DNA of 64,000 nucleotides, from contig JAODTK010000543.1 of assembly GCA_026419785.1 (NCBI GenBank), positions 1-64,000 of the forward strand, in the 5' to 3' direction. A program made the position numbers and the translations under genes. This DNA is from Sclerodactyla briareus (lineage: Eukaryota > Echinodermata > Holothuroidea > Dendrochirotida > Sclerodactylidae). Positions 33,976 through 45,300 of the stretch are shown here, piece by piece (position 1 is the stretch's first letter; each line of letters begins with the position of its first letter). A model generated the notes under the pieces. That model saw nothing but the letters and a program-made list of their open reading frames with translations. It did not search any database and had not been told where the DNA came from.

Positions 33976-35509
33976 GCGCCGTTCCTTTTCATTGTTTTGA
34001 TGGACCCAACTAGAATAAGTCTCGCAAAAGAGAAGAGAATGTGGTGGCCAGTTCAGAATCAGTTTTGCCATAGGGTGGATGCAGGGCCGCATATGGGTAA
34101 ATTGAACATGTAAACAGGATCTGACCACTTTCTCAAACCTGGAGGAGCAGATGCTAGATACACCTTTAATATCAAAGAGACTTTTACATTATCAAAAACA
34201 TATGATAGATTATTCTATTTGGGGACATCTGCGTCAAAACTATTCCTAAAAAATACTCCAATGTTTACAACGTCTAACTAGTCAAAATGACATGCTATTA
34301 CATACAAATAACTTACTGTTTTGATTCTTGATGACACTGGGTCTTGCTTGGTCAGAACAGGCCTATTAGGGTCTGTAAAAATAAAAATAACTTGTAAAAG
34401 TATTACAAATGAATACTACATTCATTATTATTCATAACTGTGTATTTTGTTTTCTTTTGATTAGCAAATTCCAAATCTTATACCAAAATCATGAAGGTTT
34501 GTCCACTTTCAACTCATGCTGCGTTTCTTTCGAACTCATATATACCGTACATACGCGTTCCCAACCTGGTGAAATGCGTTCTTTTGACCTCAACACTTCT
34601 CCAATACTGCTGGCCGGTTGGCGGCCATATCGAAACTCCCTGTCATCATTTGTAATACACGGAGTAGTGGTTAGCGCACAAGCCCCGCTTTTCGACGTTG
34701 ACGCAGACCCTAATTCGACTGAAGTTGGCCCATATATTTTCCCCCTTCAATTGCATGACTTCGGGTTCTAACCGTCTCATCTATAAATTTATTCACATGA
34801 TACTATTCATTGATGGAAGTTTCGAAATGAACCTCGATTTCTGAATTTAAATTATCGAATTGAACGCCATTTTGATACAAGCCGTGAAGTGGAGGTTCAT
34901 CTGTAATTCCCAAAGTCACACTTTGAAGTCACCACGTGTGTACCGAAAGAACGCGTTTATCTCGTATTACGTATAATACCAGCTCGAAGAACGCACCAAT
35001 ACCACCTATTTCAGATTCATGTTGATTCATGCATGATACCCAATGTAGATGCAATGCCTGATATTGAATGTGCCGGAAAAAACAAACATAAGTTGGCTAG
35101 AAGGTTTTCTTCACACACAAAAAGCTCAAACACACGAAGGGCCATTTCATTTAATCATAAAGCATTTCAGAGGAGTCACATATCAGGAACACATATATCC
35201 AAACAAAAGAGACCTTCCATAAGTGTTGAAAGTGGAGCCAGTCCGGAGCTTTTTAAGAGAACAAATTACTTTGTGTAGGCACAGCCAGTATGGAGGCCCT
35301 CTCAAAAGTTCATTGGGAAGGGGCCACAATTATACCCCCCCCCCCCTCAAGGTTGCACTCTCGCATGAGTGAGTATAGCTCTGACCCTAATGGCCCGCGT
35401 TGAGGGAATCAAACACACGGTTCTGGATCCCTTGACATGGAATAAGCTTTGGATCCCTCCAGCCCCTCACGATATGACAACGCTCGAAGCAGTATCCCGG
35501 TTAACCGGG
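33976..35509. other. No gene recognised; a weak tRNA-like stretch
   Basis: A 120-codon plus-strand frame at 34409-34771 has no motif. Within it, GTAGTGGTTAGCGCACAAGC near 34662 looks like a tRNA D-arm, followed 40 bases on by TAATTCGACTG, a poor B-box. This could be a decayed tRNA-derived SINE. C12 lies at about 35335. Confidence 0.3.
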
Positions 35510-35671
35510 TTATGAGAGCCATTCATTCACTGTGGTGGACTCGCGCTCTGCGTGGGCAAAGTCTGGCCCATGATCCCTGGGCATTCCAGCTGTAACGATA
35601 CAAACTAGAACTGACAACGTCAACGCCAGGGCGGAGAGGCGCATGTAATACATCATATGGTTGAGAGCCAT
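35510..35671 (-). CDS. Small ORF with signal-peptide-like start, possible first exon
   Basis: On the minus strand ATG 35671 opens 53 codons to TAA at 35510-35512. The start is MALNHMMYYMRLSALALTLS followed by VLVCIVTAGM: a short polar N-terminus with Arg, a strongly hydrophobic core of about 17 residues and a T-A-G cleavage-like site, then a hydrophilic PRDHGPDFAHAERE tail. That is a good signal-peptide profile. The segment around MMYYMR resembles a second site at 39.64 kb on the same strand. The frame is short and may need splicing before the stop. Function unknown. Confidence 0.35.
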   Translation of the reverse strand: MALNHMMYYMRLSALALTLSVLVCIVTAGMPRDHGPDFAHAERESTTVNEWLS

Positions 35672-35769
35672 GAGAAGAACAGGCTACTGAACTAACAAAG
35701 ATTTATGGGCAGTGAAGCACTGAAACAACTTTGAAAAGTAAGAAACCTGATAGCTCTGGAATAGGCTAC

Positions 35770-36096
35770 TCAGGGCGAAAACACATGTGTCTGGACTCCA
35801 ACAGAAAGTGCTAAGCCAAATAGATCACACACATGAGTCCATGTACAAATTATACAAAATACAGCGCGAATAGCTGGGAACATAGTAATGTCAACAATCA
35901 TGTGAAACTCTCTTGAGGGATTAGGGTGAATGGATACATCACAAATCCCTGCTATAATTATCCCCAAAGCCTGTGAGGATGCCACCCAGGGCCGCGAAGC
36001 GAAAAACTTAGCAAAACAAGAGAACATGCCTGAAACACAACATACAATGTGAATGATAGATGGAATACCACCAATGGGTATAGTGAGTGACCCCAT
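35770..36096 (-). CDS. 108-codon hydrophobic ORF, unknown
   Basis: Open on the minus strand, with several hydrophobic stretches (PSIIHIVCCVSGMFSCF, LGIIIAGICDV, AIRAVFCIICTW, LFGLALSVGV), suggesting possible membrane segments. It lies about 100 bases upstream of the signal-peptide-like ORF on the same strand, in a different frame. No family resemblance is recognised. Frames of this length occur by chance in 64 kb. Confidence 0.2.
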   Translation of the reverse strand: MGSLTIPIGGIPSIIHIVCCVSGMFSCFAKFFASRPWVASSQALGIIIAGICDVSIHPNPSREFHMIVDITMFPAIRAVFCIICTWTHVCDLFGLALSVGVQTHVFSP

Positions 36097-37010
36097 CTGT
36101 GGAGCAGAATAGCTATGAGCGGATCACAGGCACTTTATACTGTCACCAAAATGTATCAGTTGTTGACTTTGTGTACTCTTTGTATTTTCATAACTGCCTG
36201 CATCATCAATGCTTCACTGACCATGAGACTCTTGCACTTAAGCTTTCGGGACGAATTTTCCATTATATGCAAATTCAGGCAGATTAGTTAGTCGTTCATC
36301 ACTGAAAATTGAAATCCTTGATTGCTGTTGTAAAATTGACCATGTACCTCTACCGAATTTCAGCAGATGTCAAAACAGTTCAGGCAATAACACTGAGGCA
36401 CATACGACAACCAATGGCGTAACACACATCAAGTGAATTCAGGTTTCTCCTTTGGGCAAACAAAAATGACACCATCCAGCACATGCACATGACATCACTA
36501 ATCTTGCCATACTATACGTCGAGCTACATTTCCACATGAACTAATTGTTAAATTACCACCACATCTGGAGTTGGGGCCACAAGTCCTTGATTGCTGTTGT
36601 TTCAGCGTTTGTTGTGTTTACTGTGGTAGTTCTTCGCCTGCCACCAGTGATAACTGTTCCATCTTGTCCAGCATGACTGAGTACCAAACTCACTTGGAAT
36701 GCTTTCTCCATGACATCCTTGTTGTTTCACAATGAGGCAACTGAAAGTATCACAAAGTAATTAACAGCTAATTATAACTAGAATTTGCTGTGCAAAGTTA
36801 ACACTATATTTCCACGATCATGGGGCAGGGCGTCGCTAGAGGGTGTGGGGTGTAGGGGGGTTGTGACCCCCCCCCATTTCAACACAGGCAGGCGCAAAAT
36901 GAGCCCCGCGTATTGGCAAATAAGGAAAATTGCAACATAAGATAGGTTATGAGCAAAAGAGAGTACAAGTTAGAAGGAAGCAAACCTTTGATATACAACC
37001 CTACAATCCC
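36097..37010. other. No gene recognised
   Basis: AT-rich sequence. TTGATTGCTGTTGT occurs twice, near 36319 and 36587. A GGGGTGT/CCCCCCCC region lies at 36840-36880. Confidence 0.4.
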
Positions 37011-37630
37011 AAATATTTCTGGCTCAAAATGCCTGGGGTCATCTCAGCAGTCTATGGTAGTAATGAACCCAAGTTTTTGCTGTCGGCAAATTGAAGAACA
37101 AATGAAACAAATAAACGGACCAAACTTTTGTGCCCCAGTCGCAATTGGAGAACAAATGAAACGATTGAGGATTAATGTTGACCCCGGAGGTGTAACATGT
37201 TTAGGAGAGGAGGGGGGGTTTTTGAAAGAAGAGAAAACATCACTTGTACATCAACTCTTACAAAGTCCAGCTGGCAATTTATAGTGGTTTAGAACTAAAC
37301 TTTAAATTTATCCCGAATTGAAACGTAATAGGGCTAAAAGAAAGAACGAAGGTTTTGAAAAATTGGAAGTGAAAAACTTTTAAATTCAACTCTTATTTAC
37401 TAGTGGTTTAAAACAAACTTTAAATTCTCCCCGAAATTTGGAAACGTATATTGCTAAAAAAAGAAGGAAGGGTTTTGAAAAAGTGGAAGTGAACAACTTT
37501 TTAAGTCAACCTCTCAAATATCTCTAGTTGAAAATGGTCTGGGAGGCCATGTCCGGCAATCTGTGGCAGTATATATAGAACGAAACTTTTGTGCCCTTAT
37601 TGGCAAAATGAGAAACTCTCTTGAAATGAT
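37011..37630 (+). repeat. Compound tandem repeat
   Basis: Two adjacent copies start AGTGGTTTAAAAC or AGTGGTTTAGAAC at 37283 and 37402 (119-bp period), both with GGTTTTGAAAAA.TGGAAGTGAA and AACTTTTTAA words. Flanking them, a second segment (ATATTTCTGGCTCAAAATG ... CTATGGTAG ... GGCAAATTGAAGAACAAATG) at about 37013 recurs in diverged form at 37518, 505 bases on. The plus-strand frame at 36949-37284 runs over the first of these and is probably not coding. Confidence 0.75.
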
Positions 37631-37934
37631 GGATGACATTTCCCACGTCCAATAGAATGGAATTTCAGTTGAGACCTTGGATAACAAACACCTTGATTGA
37701 AAGTCAGTCAGTTGGGGCAAATATTTCAGTCACTTAATCTTAGTTGGAAAATCATCTGACGTCAGGCGCTATGCAAGATGGTCAACCCGGGGGCGCGTGT
37801 CCTATCTAAGCGGAACGTCACCATCGGTTTGGCGCGGAAGTGCAAGAAAATCTTTGAGGTTTTAAAAAAACACTCCCAGAATGCCGGAATTGCCCCTCGG
37901 GAGCATGAGAGGGACCGTTTTTGAATATAACTCA
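37631..37934. other. No gene recognised
   Basis: Short AT-rich stretch with no persuasive frame. Confidence 0.4.
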
Positions 37935-38450
37935 CTAAACACTAAAACCATCGCTAAAACAAAGTGCCTTCTTTGGGCGGCTGCAGCTGGGCTGGGACTG
38001 CGCTACAATGCATGAACGACCATCGTCCTGGAACCTCATGCATGGTTTCCATGCAGGAGCAGTTGCACCTTTCGCAAACGCCCCCCACTTGGCAGCTTGC
38101 TGGGCGTTCCTTGTGCAGAAAGTTTCGAATACTGGGGGGTTATTTAGCCCCTTCTCTCTGTCTTTTCCCCACAGGTCCTCTGGTATGTAAATCAGGGGCG
38201 TCAATCCGTTTCGAAAAAAGTGGGGGGTGGGGGTCTTGTGGACTTGCAATTTACTATCTGAGCGAGCGCCACTATTAGTTGGCGCGTAGCTCACCCAGAA
38301 ATTAGAGCTTTTTGGACCTCCAAGATCGCCGGAAATGGCACTCGCCGGGCCCAATTGAAAATCTGGATGTGCAATTTCAGTACCGTAAGAAAAGAAGTTA
38401 ATAGGTTTCACACTCTGTAGGATATAGCATATAAATATAGCAATTAACAC
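37935..38450 (-). CDS. Longest ORF in the window (171 codons), unknown
   Basis: Minus-strand frame from ATG 38450 to a stop at 37935. No domain is recognised. The residues vary (a hydrophobic start, a Pro/Asn-rich middle, a C-terminal FQDDGRSCIVAQSQPSCSRP stretch), and codons follow the local base composition. The DNA from about 38175 carries a GGGGCGTCAATCCG and GGGGGTGGGGG pattern like the edges of short non-autonomous repeats elsewhere in the window. It may therefore lie in repeat DNA. Treat it as an unverified ORF. Confidence 0.22.
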   Translation of the reverse strand: MLIAIFICYILQSVKPINFFSYGTEIAHPDFQLGPASAISGDLGGPKSSNFWVSYAPTNSGARSDSKLQVHKTPTPHFFRNGLTPLIYIPEDLWGKDREKGLNNPPVFETFCTRNAQQAAKWGAFAKGATAPAWKPCMRFQDDGRSCIVAQSQPSCSRPKKALCFSDGFSV

Positions 38451-39465
38451 AGCATCTACGGCCTCTCTTAATGTTTTTATGGAAGACTACGTCAGCAAGT
38501 GAGTTCAAGCTAAATACCAAAAACCTACTGCAAATTCAACAATTTACGTAAACAGGAGGAACAAGGATTGAACCCAACCCCCCTTCATTTTTAGCCATAA
38601 ATATCTTATCAGCTAAGTGACAATAAGTGCATTCCGGAGATTTTCATACCGTTACGAATGTGGGAGATGATTTTGCTGGCTATCTAAACGTTAGCCCAAT
38701 CATTGCTGGCACGAATCGTTGAGAAGTTTCAAGAGCAATAGATCACTCAGATTGCAAGGAAATAGTAAGACCTACTTTCCGTACTTGTCTTCGGTGGGCG
38801 CAGCTATGATTTTTTCAGTGGGATGCGCTTGGAGGAGGGGGAGCTAGAGCAGTGGCGTCGCCTGCCTCTTCATCTTGGGAGTGGGGCACAGGGGGAACGA
38901 GAATACTAACTGAGCGGAGCGCCACCATGGGTAGTTTGCGTGGATCGCCCATGAAAATTTTTGACTGTGCAAGCCCCCAGATGGCCGGAAGGTCTTTTCC
39001 CGGGCGTTTTATGATCCTTTTGTGATCACAAATTTTGAAATCGGTGAACTTTTGAGCATTATGCCAGACCTCGTTTCTAATCGTTGCCCCTACTTTACCT
39101 TTTCAGACGAAATGTTCAACCATGCTTCGCATATATCCTATCCACTTAGTGGTGCGCGAAGTGCGGCAATTCTTCTCAAGATTGGCCAGAGCCACAGCTG
39201 AAGAAAAATCATAATCCCAGCAGAATTTAGGACATTTAGCCCGCTTTAGCTCTACTGTCCCAATCATGGATATACACGTTATGCTGAGAGCAGCCCACTT
39301 CCGAGTAGTATTTCCTGGAAGAAACACGCGCGGAAATTCACCGGAGCTGGATAGCCCTTGGATACTTGGGATACTGCCGTTCAAAATTTGCCGTGGTTGG
39401 GAGAGGAAGAAACAGACAAGAGGCTAAAGAGTTTAATAATCCAAATGAGGTTGATTGAGTTGTCA
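38451..39465. other. No gene recognised
   Basis: A stretch near 38855-38955 (CAGTGGCGTCGCCTGCCTC, then GAGCGGAGCGCCACCATGGG) resembles part of 38175-38280 and may be another copy of the same short repeat. A 93-codon minus-strand frame at 39103-39384 ends just before an AAAAG|GTAAAG donor-like site but shows no family. Confidence 0.3.
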
Positions 39466-39702
39466 AGTCAATGAGATGCTGCTGTATATATTTTCACCCC
39501 ACAGATTGTATGAGCTAGGGGGCCAATGATTCAGAAATTTCCCATATAGAGCCTGCAGAGATTCAGGAGACGTGAGAGCAACGAGACGAATGTCACCACT
39601 AATATCACGCGCGAAGCACGGACGTAGTACATCATATAGTGCATTGAGGGCAAATTTGGCACAATTAGGGTACTGCCTTTCTTGTAAGCTTATCGAATAT
39701 AA
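39466..39702 (-). CDS. 79-codon open segment without ATG, candidate exon
   Basis: On the minus strand, 79 codons lie between stops, without an in-frame ATG. Residues look protein-like: FALNALYDVLRPCFARDIS, then GDIRLVALTSPESLQALYGK. In another frame an ATG at 39644 gives MHYMMYYVRASRVILVVTFV, which parallels the MMYYMR start at 35.67 kb. Nucleotides around ATATGATGTA.TAC match between the two sites. Either both are related exons of a gene family or both lie in one dispersed repeat. I do not recognise the product. Confidence 0.3.
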
Positions 39703-39754
39703 TCACGCAAATCTCAAATGTTGCCTAAATTCCATTGAATTTGACGAAGAAACC

Positions 39755-39850
39755 ACCACTTTTACTTCACACCATTCTTCGCCCGAGTTTCGAACTCGTC
39801 TCAGCTTGACTATATGCACTGCCTCGGATGCTGTGACAATGGCGTTGCCC
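39755..39850 (-). repeat. tRNA-like sequence, possible SINE head
   Basis: Minus-strand reading: GACGAGTTCGAAACTCGGGC is close to the tRNA B-box and T-arm (GTTCGA within a self-pairing GAGTTCGAAACTC), preceded about 45 bases upstream by an ATTGTCACAGCATCCGAGGC stretch where a D-arm would lie. No complete cloverleaf was drawn by eye, so this is more likely a SINE or a tRNA relic than a tRNA gene. Confidence 0.3.
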
Positions 39851-39862
39851 TAGCAGATATGG

Positions 39863-40170
39863 TCACGCTTTCTGACAAGGATTCAACAATAATTTAGTCG
39901 AAATTGATTCACAGACCATGCGCCTTATACGGTATGTGGCGGATCCACCGGAATCGCAATTGTTAACCATGATGTTCCTTGATGCGCCTGTCGTGGTTAG
40001 GAGGTGGCTTTCCGGCCCGATCTCGTATATTTTATCATCCGTGGGATAAAGGCCGGAAGCTGTAAATGTAACACTGATTGGAACAGCGAGGAGGGGGGGG
40101 CTAGTGTGCCTAAAATTGGAGGGAACATTCTCCCGACAGTACAACGGTTTATATACTCCCATAGCCTATG
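39863..40170. other. No gene recognised
   Basis: A 99-codon minus-strand frame without motifs, adjoining the pyrimidine tract. Confidence 0.35.
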
Positions 40171-40385
40171 TCACTTTTCCGTTTTTTTGGTTTCCCTCTC
40201 TCGTATTTTGTCACCACTCTTCCCTTTCTTTTTTTTACTCCTCCCCCCCCCCCCTTTCTCTTTCTCTTTCTCTTCTCCCTTTTCCTCTTTTTCTCTCTCT
40301 CCCTCTTCTTTCTCTGCCTCCCTTTTTTCTTTTGCTTTCTTCCCCCTCTTTCTTTTTTTCCTTCGCTTCCGCCTTCTCCTTACCC
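40171..40385 (+). repeat. 200-base polypyrimidine tract
   Basis: Nearly pure C and T on the plus strand, with CTTTCTCTTTCTCTTTCTC repeats and a C13 run near 40244. Reading frames through it are Ser/Phe/Pro-rich (plus) or Lys/Glu-rich (minus) and are composition artefacts. Confidence 0.9.
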
Positions 40386-40799
40386 CGGGGGGCCGCGTGC
40401 CCCCAACGCCTGTCATTTGTAGTTCTCTTTTTGGGGGCATTCTTTTTGGGAGATTCTCATGACTTCACACTTTCAGGAGTCCAATTCCCTTCACCGTTTT
40501 GTTGACAAATTCACAGGATTGTCAATGTTTTCCTAGAAGTTCATTTCATGAGAGGGCCTGCAGGGTATTGTCAATTTTTAGGTTACAGCACTCAACATGA
40601 CAGGTGCTGATGATGTTGGGGAGTACCCAGTGCTGCAATTCCCCTGCTTGGGGCCGTGTCACACGTCACCCGTTCGAAACGAATTTTCCAAAATGCTTTG
40701 TTAGGACATCAAATAGGAGTGTAACAATTGCGGCTGACGCACTCCCCAACTGCTGGAGTGCCCCCATGCGGTTTTATATCATCCGGTTCCACCATTCCC
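40386..40799. other. No gene recognised
   Basis: Includes CGTGTCACACGTCACCCGTTCGAA near 40660, echoed by CACGTGTCACCTGTTCGAA near 54892, as a minor dispersed word. Confidence 0.35.
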
Positions 40800-41040
40800 C
40801 TGATCTTTTGTTCTTGGTATTCTTCTCCACATAAAATTGCCAGAAATTCTGATTGAAATCCAATTTTTCCAAGTCGTATGAGGTCGTTTTTTTTTCCACT
40901 CCGAAACACACCTGCAATGATAAACAATGCACTTCTATGAACACATATTGAGCCAAGAATACAAATAGTGCTCGATCGGAGTTGGGAAAAAATTTGATTT
41001 CAAGCAGAAGTTTCATGAAGTTGAATTAACATTAAACAAG
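40800..41040 (+). repeat. Dispersed repeat, partner of 63.29 kb
   Basis: Aligned in the same orientation with 63290-63575: ATTCT..TCCACATAAAA, GAAATTC/GAAATCCAA, TTTTTTTTCC, GATTTCAA and AAGTTTCATGAAGTTG recur in order. The copies are 22.5 kb apart and indel-rich. Confidence 0.8.
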
Positions 41041-41789
41041 AATGATTTCCACATCAAGATGCAATGGCCATACGCCCACAAATAAGTGATTTATCGTGAT
41101 TTTTTTCCGGTTGCTCATTGAGCTGCTAAACAACAAAGTGCCCACACACTAGAACATCACAAGGGAGGTAATGGGCAATGAGTTTCGCTATGTCGCCTGC
41201 TGTATCTACGAATTACGAGTGCCTGCATGTATGTGGGTACATTAGGCCTAGCCCCTATATCATAACATACCGGTAATGCCGCCCCTAAACAACCAGTTTT
41301 TCATTGTCTAAAGTTTGGACGAAAGCTCCGGTGAATAAACGCCCCAGCTAACCTTTGCTTCCATAGTTTCATGTTTTCACTGAATACGCTTCCCAGATGA
41401 AGCAGCCGAGATCCTAAAATCAAGCCGATTTACCTTCTGAAACCTTACTGATTCATGGCACATTGCGATAACAAAAATCTCGCAGTGGTACTCACTGGTT
41501 GGTGTAATTTGGTTACGGTTTGTGCGCGGGCGCGCACAGTCAAGAATTTATAGTTAAGGTTGTAAGGTCCCTGGGCACAGTATATGACGTTCGTACACCC
41601 AACTCAGATCGATTGTTTTTAAACCTAGGGCATCCCCAGTCGCAGGATCTCAGCCATCTGCAAATGTTGGAACTATTCAGACTTTTTGCCGTGCTGCTAC
41701 TATGCAAGAGGGTAATGACAGACTTCTCCCCATATATACTCTTTCTGAGATATGTGTGTGGTTTTTTGTACAGCACAGTGACGTCCAGG
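41041..41789. other. No gene recognised
   Basis: A 132-codon plus-strand frame at 41520-41918 partly overlaps the GC-rich element and lacks motifs. Confidence 0.35.
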
Positions 41790-42345
41790 GGCAGATGGGA
41801 TCACAGAGAGAGCGCAGTGCGAGCGCCAAGAGGCCGCTATGGTCGCAGTGGAAGCGCCGGGTGGTCCGGCGCCGTATGTACGCGCGATGAAATCAACACG
41901 CCCGTAGAAGCGGCTTAAGAACGCAAATAGGAACGCCGTAGCATATCGCCAAGACGGCGTGTAACGCCGCGAGAGCGCCGTGAAGGCGCAGTGGACAAAT
42001 CTGTTCTCGACACTGCGACCACACTACGCTCTTTTGCGGCGCGCGCATTCACTGCGCTCATGTGCTCACCCGCACCTCGCTGGAGGCAATGCGCTCTTTT
42101 TACGGGGGGCGATCTGATCAGAGACCGGACCCTCGGCGATCGCACTCGGCGCTCAATTGTGTTGGTGGCTGCAAAACAGCCGCCTGGTTCTGCGACCATG
42201 ACGCTCCAACGGCGACCAAGCGCGCTTCTACTGCGACTCCAGTGCGCTCTAGGCGACCTTACGACGGCGACCAGAAGGCGCTTCGATGATTTTTGGTCGC
42301 TGTGCGAGCGCCGTGGGATCGCGCCTATTGTGACAGGGGCTTTAA
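41790..42345. mobile_element. GC-rich inverted-repeat (foldback-like) element
   Basis: The left part repeats words such as GAGCGCAGTG, GGTCGCAGTGGAAGCGC and GAACGCCGTA; the right part holds the opposite-strand forms (GCGCTTCTACTGCGACTCCA, CAGTGCGCTC, GGCGACCA). The GC-rich block starts and ends abruptly in AT-richer DNA. Opposed arrays of short GCGC-type units around a centre near 42030-42110 suggest a foldback transposon or recombined satellite. No target duplication could be fixed. Three overlapping long frames here (to 154 codons) are artefacts of the composition. Confidence 0.65.
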
Positions 42346-45300
42346 GTGAAAAGGTCAAAACTTGAATACAATATCTCAATTCCCGGCCCCTTCAGGAGCA
42401 AATGAGATAGTCCCGAATGCAATTACATTACAACCGTCATTAATTGTTTCGTTAGTGCGGAAGCTTATGCTGAGGAGAGGATCTGACGCGAAACTCTAGT
42501 ATGAGGCGATGTTTTTGGTTATTGCTCTCATTTTTTTTTTGCATTTATCGCCTACTGAATAAAATGGGAGGACGTTTCGCTCATCTGAGGCGAGTTTTTG
42601 ACAACTTATATGCTGCAATGTCGCGGTATGTTGCCGCAGGTCAGTTATTGTTAAATGAATGTTCGTAACGTACGGTCTAATATGTTCCAACTTTCAGGAT
42701 TTCCCATAGCGGGGAGTCAAGTTGACTGATCTTCTGAATGAGGCTAATTGTTCTTGATTGCATGTTCAGGCTCAGATTTACATATATTAAAATATCAATC
42801 TCTGACAATCAAGGTCGAGGGTTTTGGGTCACGGAAGTCCTATTATTAACTGGAAGTCGGGTGTCCCATATGCTCTGTACTGAAAAATTGCCTCCACTAC
42901 GGGTGGTGCGGCAAATGCCCTCTACCACTCCCAAAACAAAGCAACGCGGAGCTATTAATTGTTAACCCATGACAAAAACAGTCGACCCAGTAGAATTCCC
43001 AACTGAACGAACTGGTTTTCACCTGTTTTGTTTTTTATCCTGCATCAACTGTGTTCCACTGACACAGCTCTGTGTGCCAAACCCAGTTCAAGATACGAAA
43101 TATCAGTTGAAGTGTTCTACAGTCCAGTTGAAACCAGTTGGGACTTGGAATTACACAGAAATAGTCCATCAGTCCACATAATCCTATCCAACACATGGGT
43201 CTTTGAAACGCAGTTGGTCCAGTTCCACATATGTGATACAACTTTTCTTCTTCTTTTTTTGCTTGGGTGCCATGAATCCAGATTCGCACCACTCCAGCCA
43301 GTGGTGGCGCCAGGATTTCTCCGACGGTGGGTCTGAGTTTCCCGACGGGGGGTCCAAGTTCCCAATGAGCTTACCCTATCCCCCTAGATCGGAACCTCCT
43401 TTTTTTATGTTTACATTATCATTTTTGAACTTTTTTTCTCGAAGAAAAAAGAAAAAGTTTACACATTGTTTACTCTCAGTCACATCCCACTAAATCAGGC
43501 GCTCTTAGTAGAAGAGGGTCGGGTATCCCGATAACTGCACAGGGAATGCCTGTATGGGCACTGGGAGTATTTGAGTCGTGCATGAGAGCACACCATTTAA
43601 CACCTGGCAAAGGAGACCAGTGTAAACGTCGCTTGACATGCCGAATATAATGATAGGACTTGTGTATCCTATCTATGTATACCACGATTGTTCCGTATAG
43701 TGGTAGAAGATAGCGGTTTGATATGCTGCTCTTAACTTGAGTGCGGAACTGGGACGAATAAAATAAGAGATATGAGGTGCGCGCAGTGCGCTGAAATTTC
43801 CAGCTTAACATAGAAATGCCATTAAAAAGAGAAATTGTATACTATCGAATGGGCAATAAGCCCTCGTCGGGGTCAGCCCCTGCGAAGGGTGGTGCGAGGG
43901 GTGTGCACCCTACCGTTTCAGGTCATTGGTCCCCATTATCGATTTTTGAAGTTTTAAGGGCTGTCATGGATCACTATTTGCACGAAATTTGGTATCCGGT
44001 TTCCGATCAGCGGCTGCGATAGTTTTTATTCAGTGTACTTGAATTTCTAACTCCTATTTCTTTTAGAGTTGTTTAAATTTTTTTGTTGAGAGGCTGAAAT
44101 GCCACAAGAAACGCGCTGCGCGCGCTGTATCCTACAATCTTTTCCTTGACTTGTACAATACAGTCGGCCCACGTGTACAGTAACTTTTTCAGATTCTGGC
44201 AAATAGATTTTTTTTCATGTTTGATAAGTGTCATCCTCAAGTTTGGTGAACATATATAGGTAGGCCACGCGGAGAATTTGGTTTGGGACGTGATTCATGT
44301 TGCACCCCCCCCCTTCCCCCTACAACAGTGCCGGGATCCCACTGCCCTTTTCTAACACTGGGGGGCACTCAGTTTAGTCTACTTCTGATCCCTTATTGTT
44401 TAGATTGGCTTTTGCCAGCCTGACTTGCTTTTTGCATTGGAAGATGAAAGCATAGTAACGAAAACACGGCAGGGGATCGTGCACATTATAGAGTTTACGT
44501 GATTTACGATGGAACTATGGCAGGCGCGGAGCGGGGCGAAACATTCTGAGACATGAAAATTTGGATCGAAAAATTTGAGCGGAACTAACCTGAACAAGGC
44601 GATCGCCAAAGTGTCTCGCCTGTTGCGCGATCGGTGGTTTCATTTATTCACTACACTACACACTATGCACAACCAACTAGTTTATTCAGACCATCGTCAT
44701 TTCAAACGCACATCACATCTTTTCACATATAACACATAGAAATCCGAAGATTCCTACATAACTGACCAATAAGTTTTGACTCTTATTACAAGTCCCTTAA
44801 TGCTTTTTTCTTTGACTTCATGTCATTCCCCCCCCCCCTCTTCTCTCCATAAATACCCAGAATTTTGATAAGGTGTTTTATCGCTCAATCAATTCACTTC
44901 TTTGACCCAACTTCATCCCAACTGCAATGAGCTTATACAGCAGTAAATTATCACAGGAGCTATGTTTACTCGTTCCTCGGTGCTCTATTCTAACAGACGC
45001 TATTATATGATGGAATTTAAAATTCCTGACATCAAACACATCAAGATCCAGAAAATGTTAACGGATCATACCTATTGAGTTGGGGAACTTTTCACCAAGT
45101 TGAAATTGGAAATATTATGTAAATTAGGCACATACAATGATCCTCTACTGACCCCCCCAGCTTACGTCAAAGTGATTGATCAAAGGTGTGGATCACATCT
45201 GCCAAGTTGTGTGGAAATCCAACGAACTTCCGAAATAGACACATTGATTATGTCAATATTAGACCACTTAATTAGAACATTTAATCCTGTCAGCTAGGGG

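Noticed and set aside
34655..34720. tRNA gene on the plus strand
   Set aside because: The D-arm-like word is good but the B-box is poor and no acceptor stem pairs; at most a SINE relic.
37935..38450. 171-codon minus-strand frame as a real gene
   Set aside because: It is the longest frame, but has no domain, no coherent protein pattern and repeat-like DNA at one end; kept only as a low-confidence ORF.
40004..40505. 152- and 133-codon Ser/Phe/Pro-rich and Lys/Glu-rich frames
   Set aside because: Products of a polypyrimidine tract read in several frames.
41915..42379. Overlapping long frames (154, 124 codons) in the GC-rich block
   Set aside because: They overlap on both strands and follow the short GCGC-type unit; stop codons are simply rare in such DNA.
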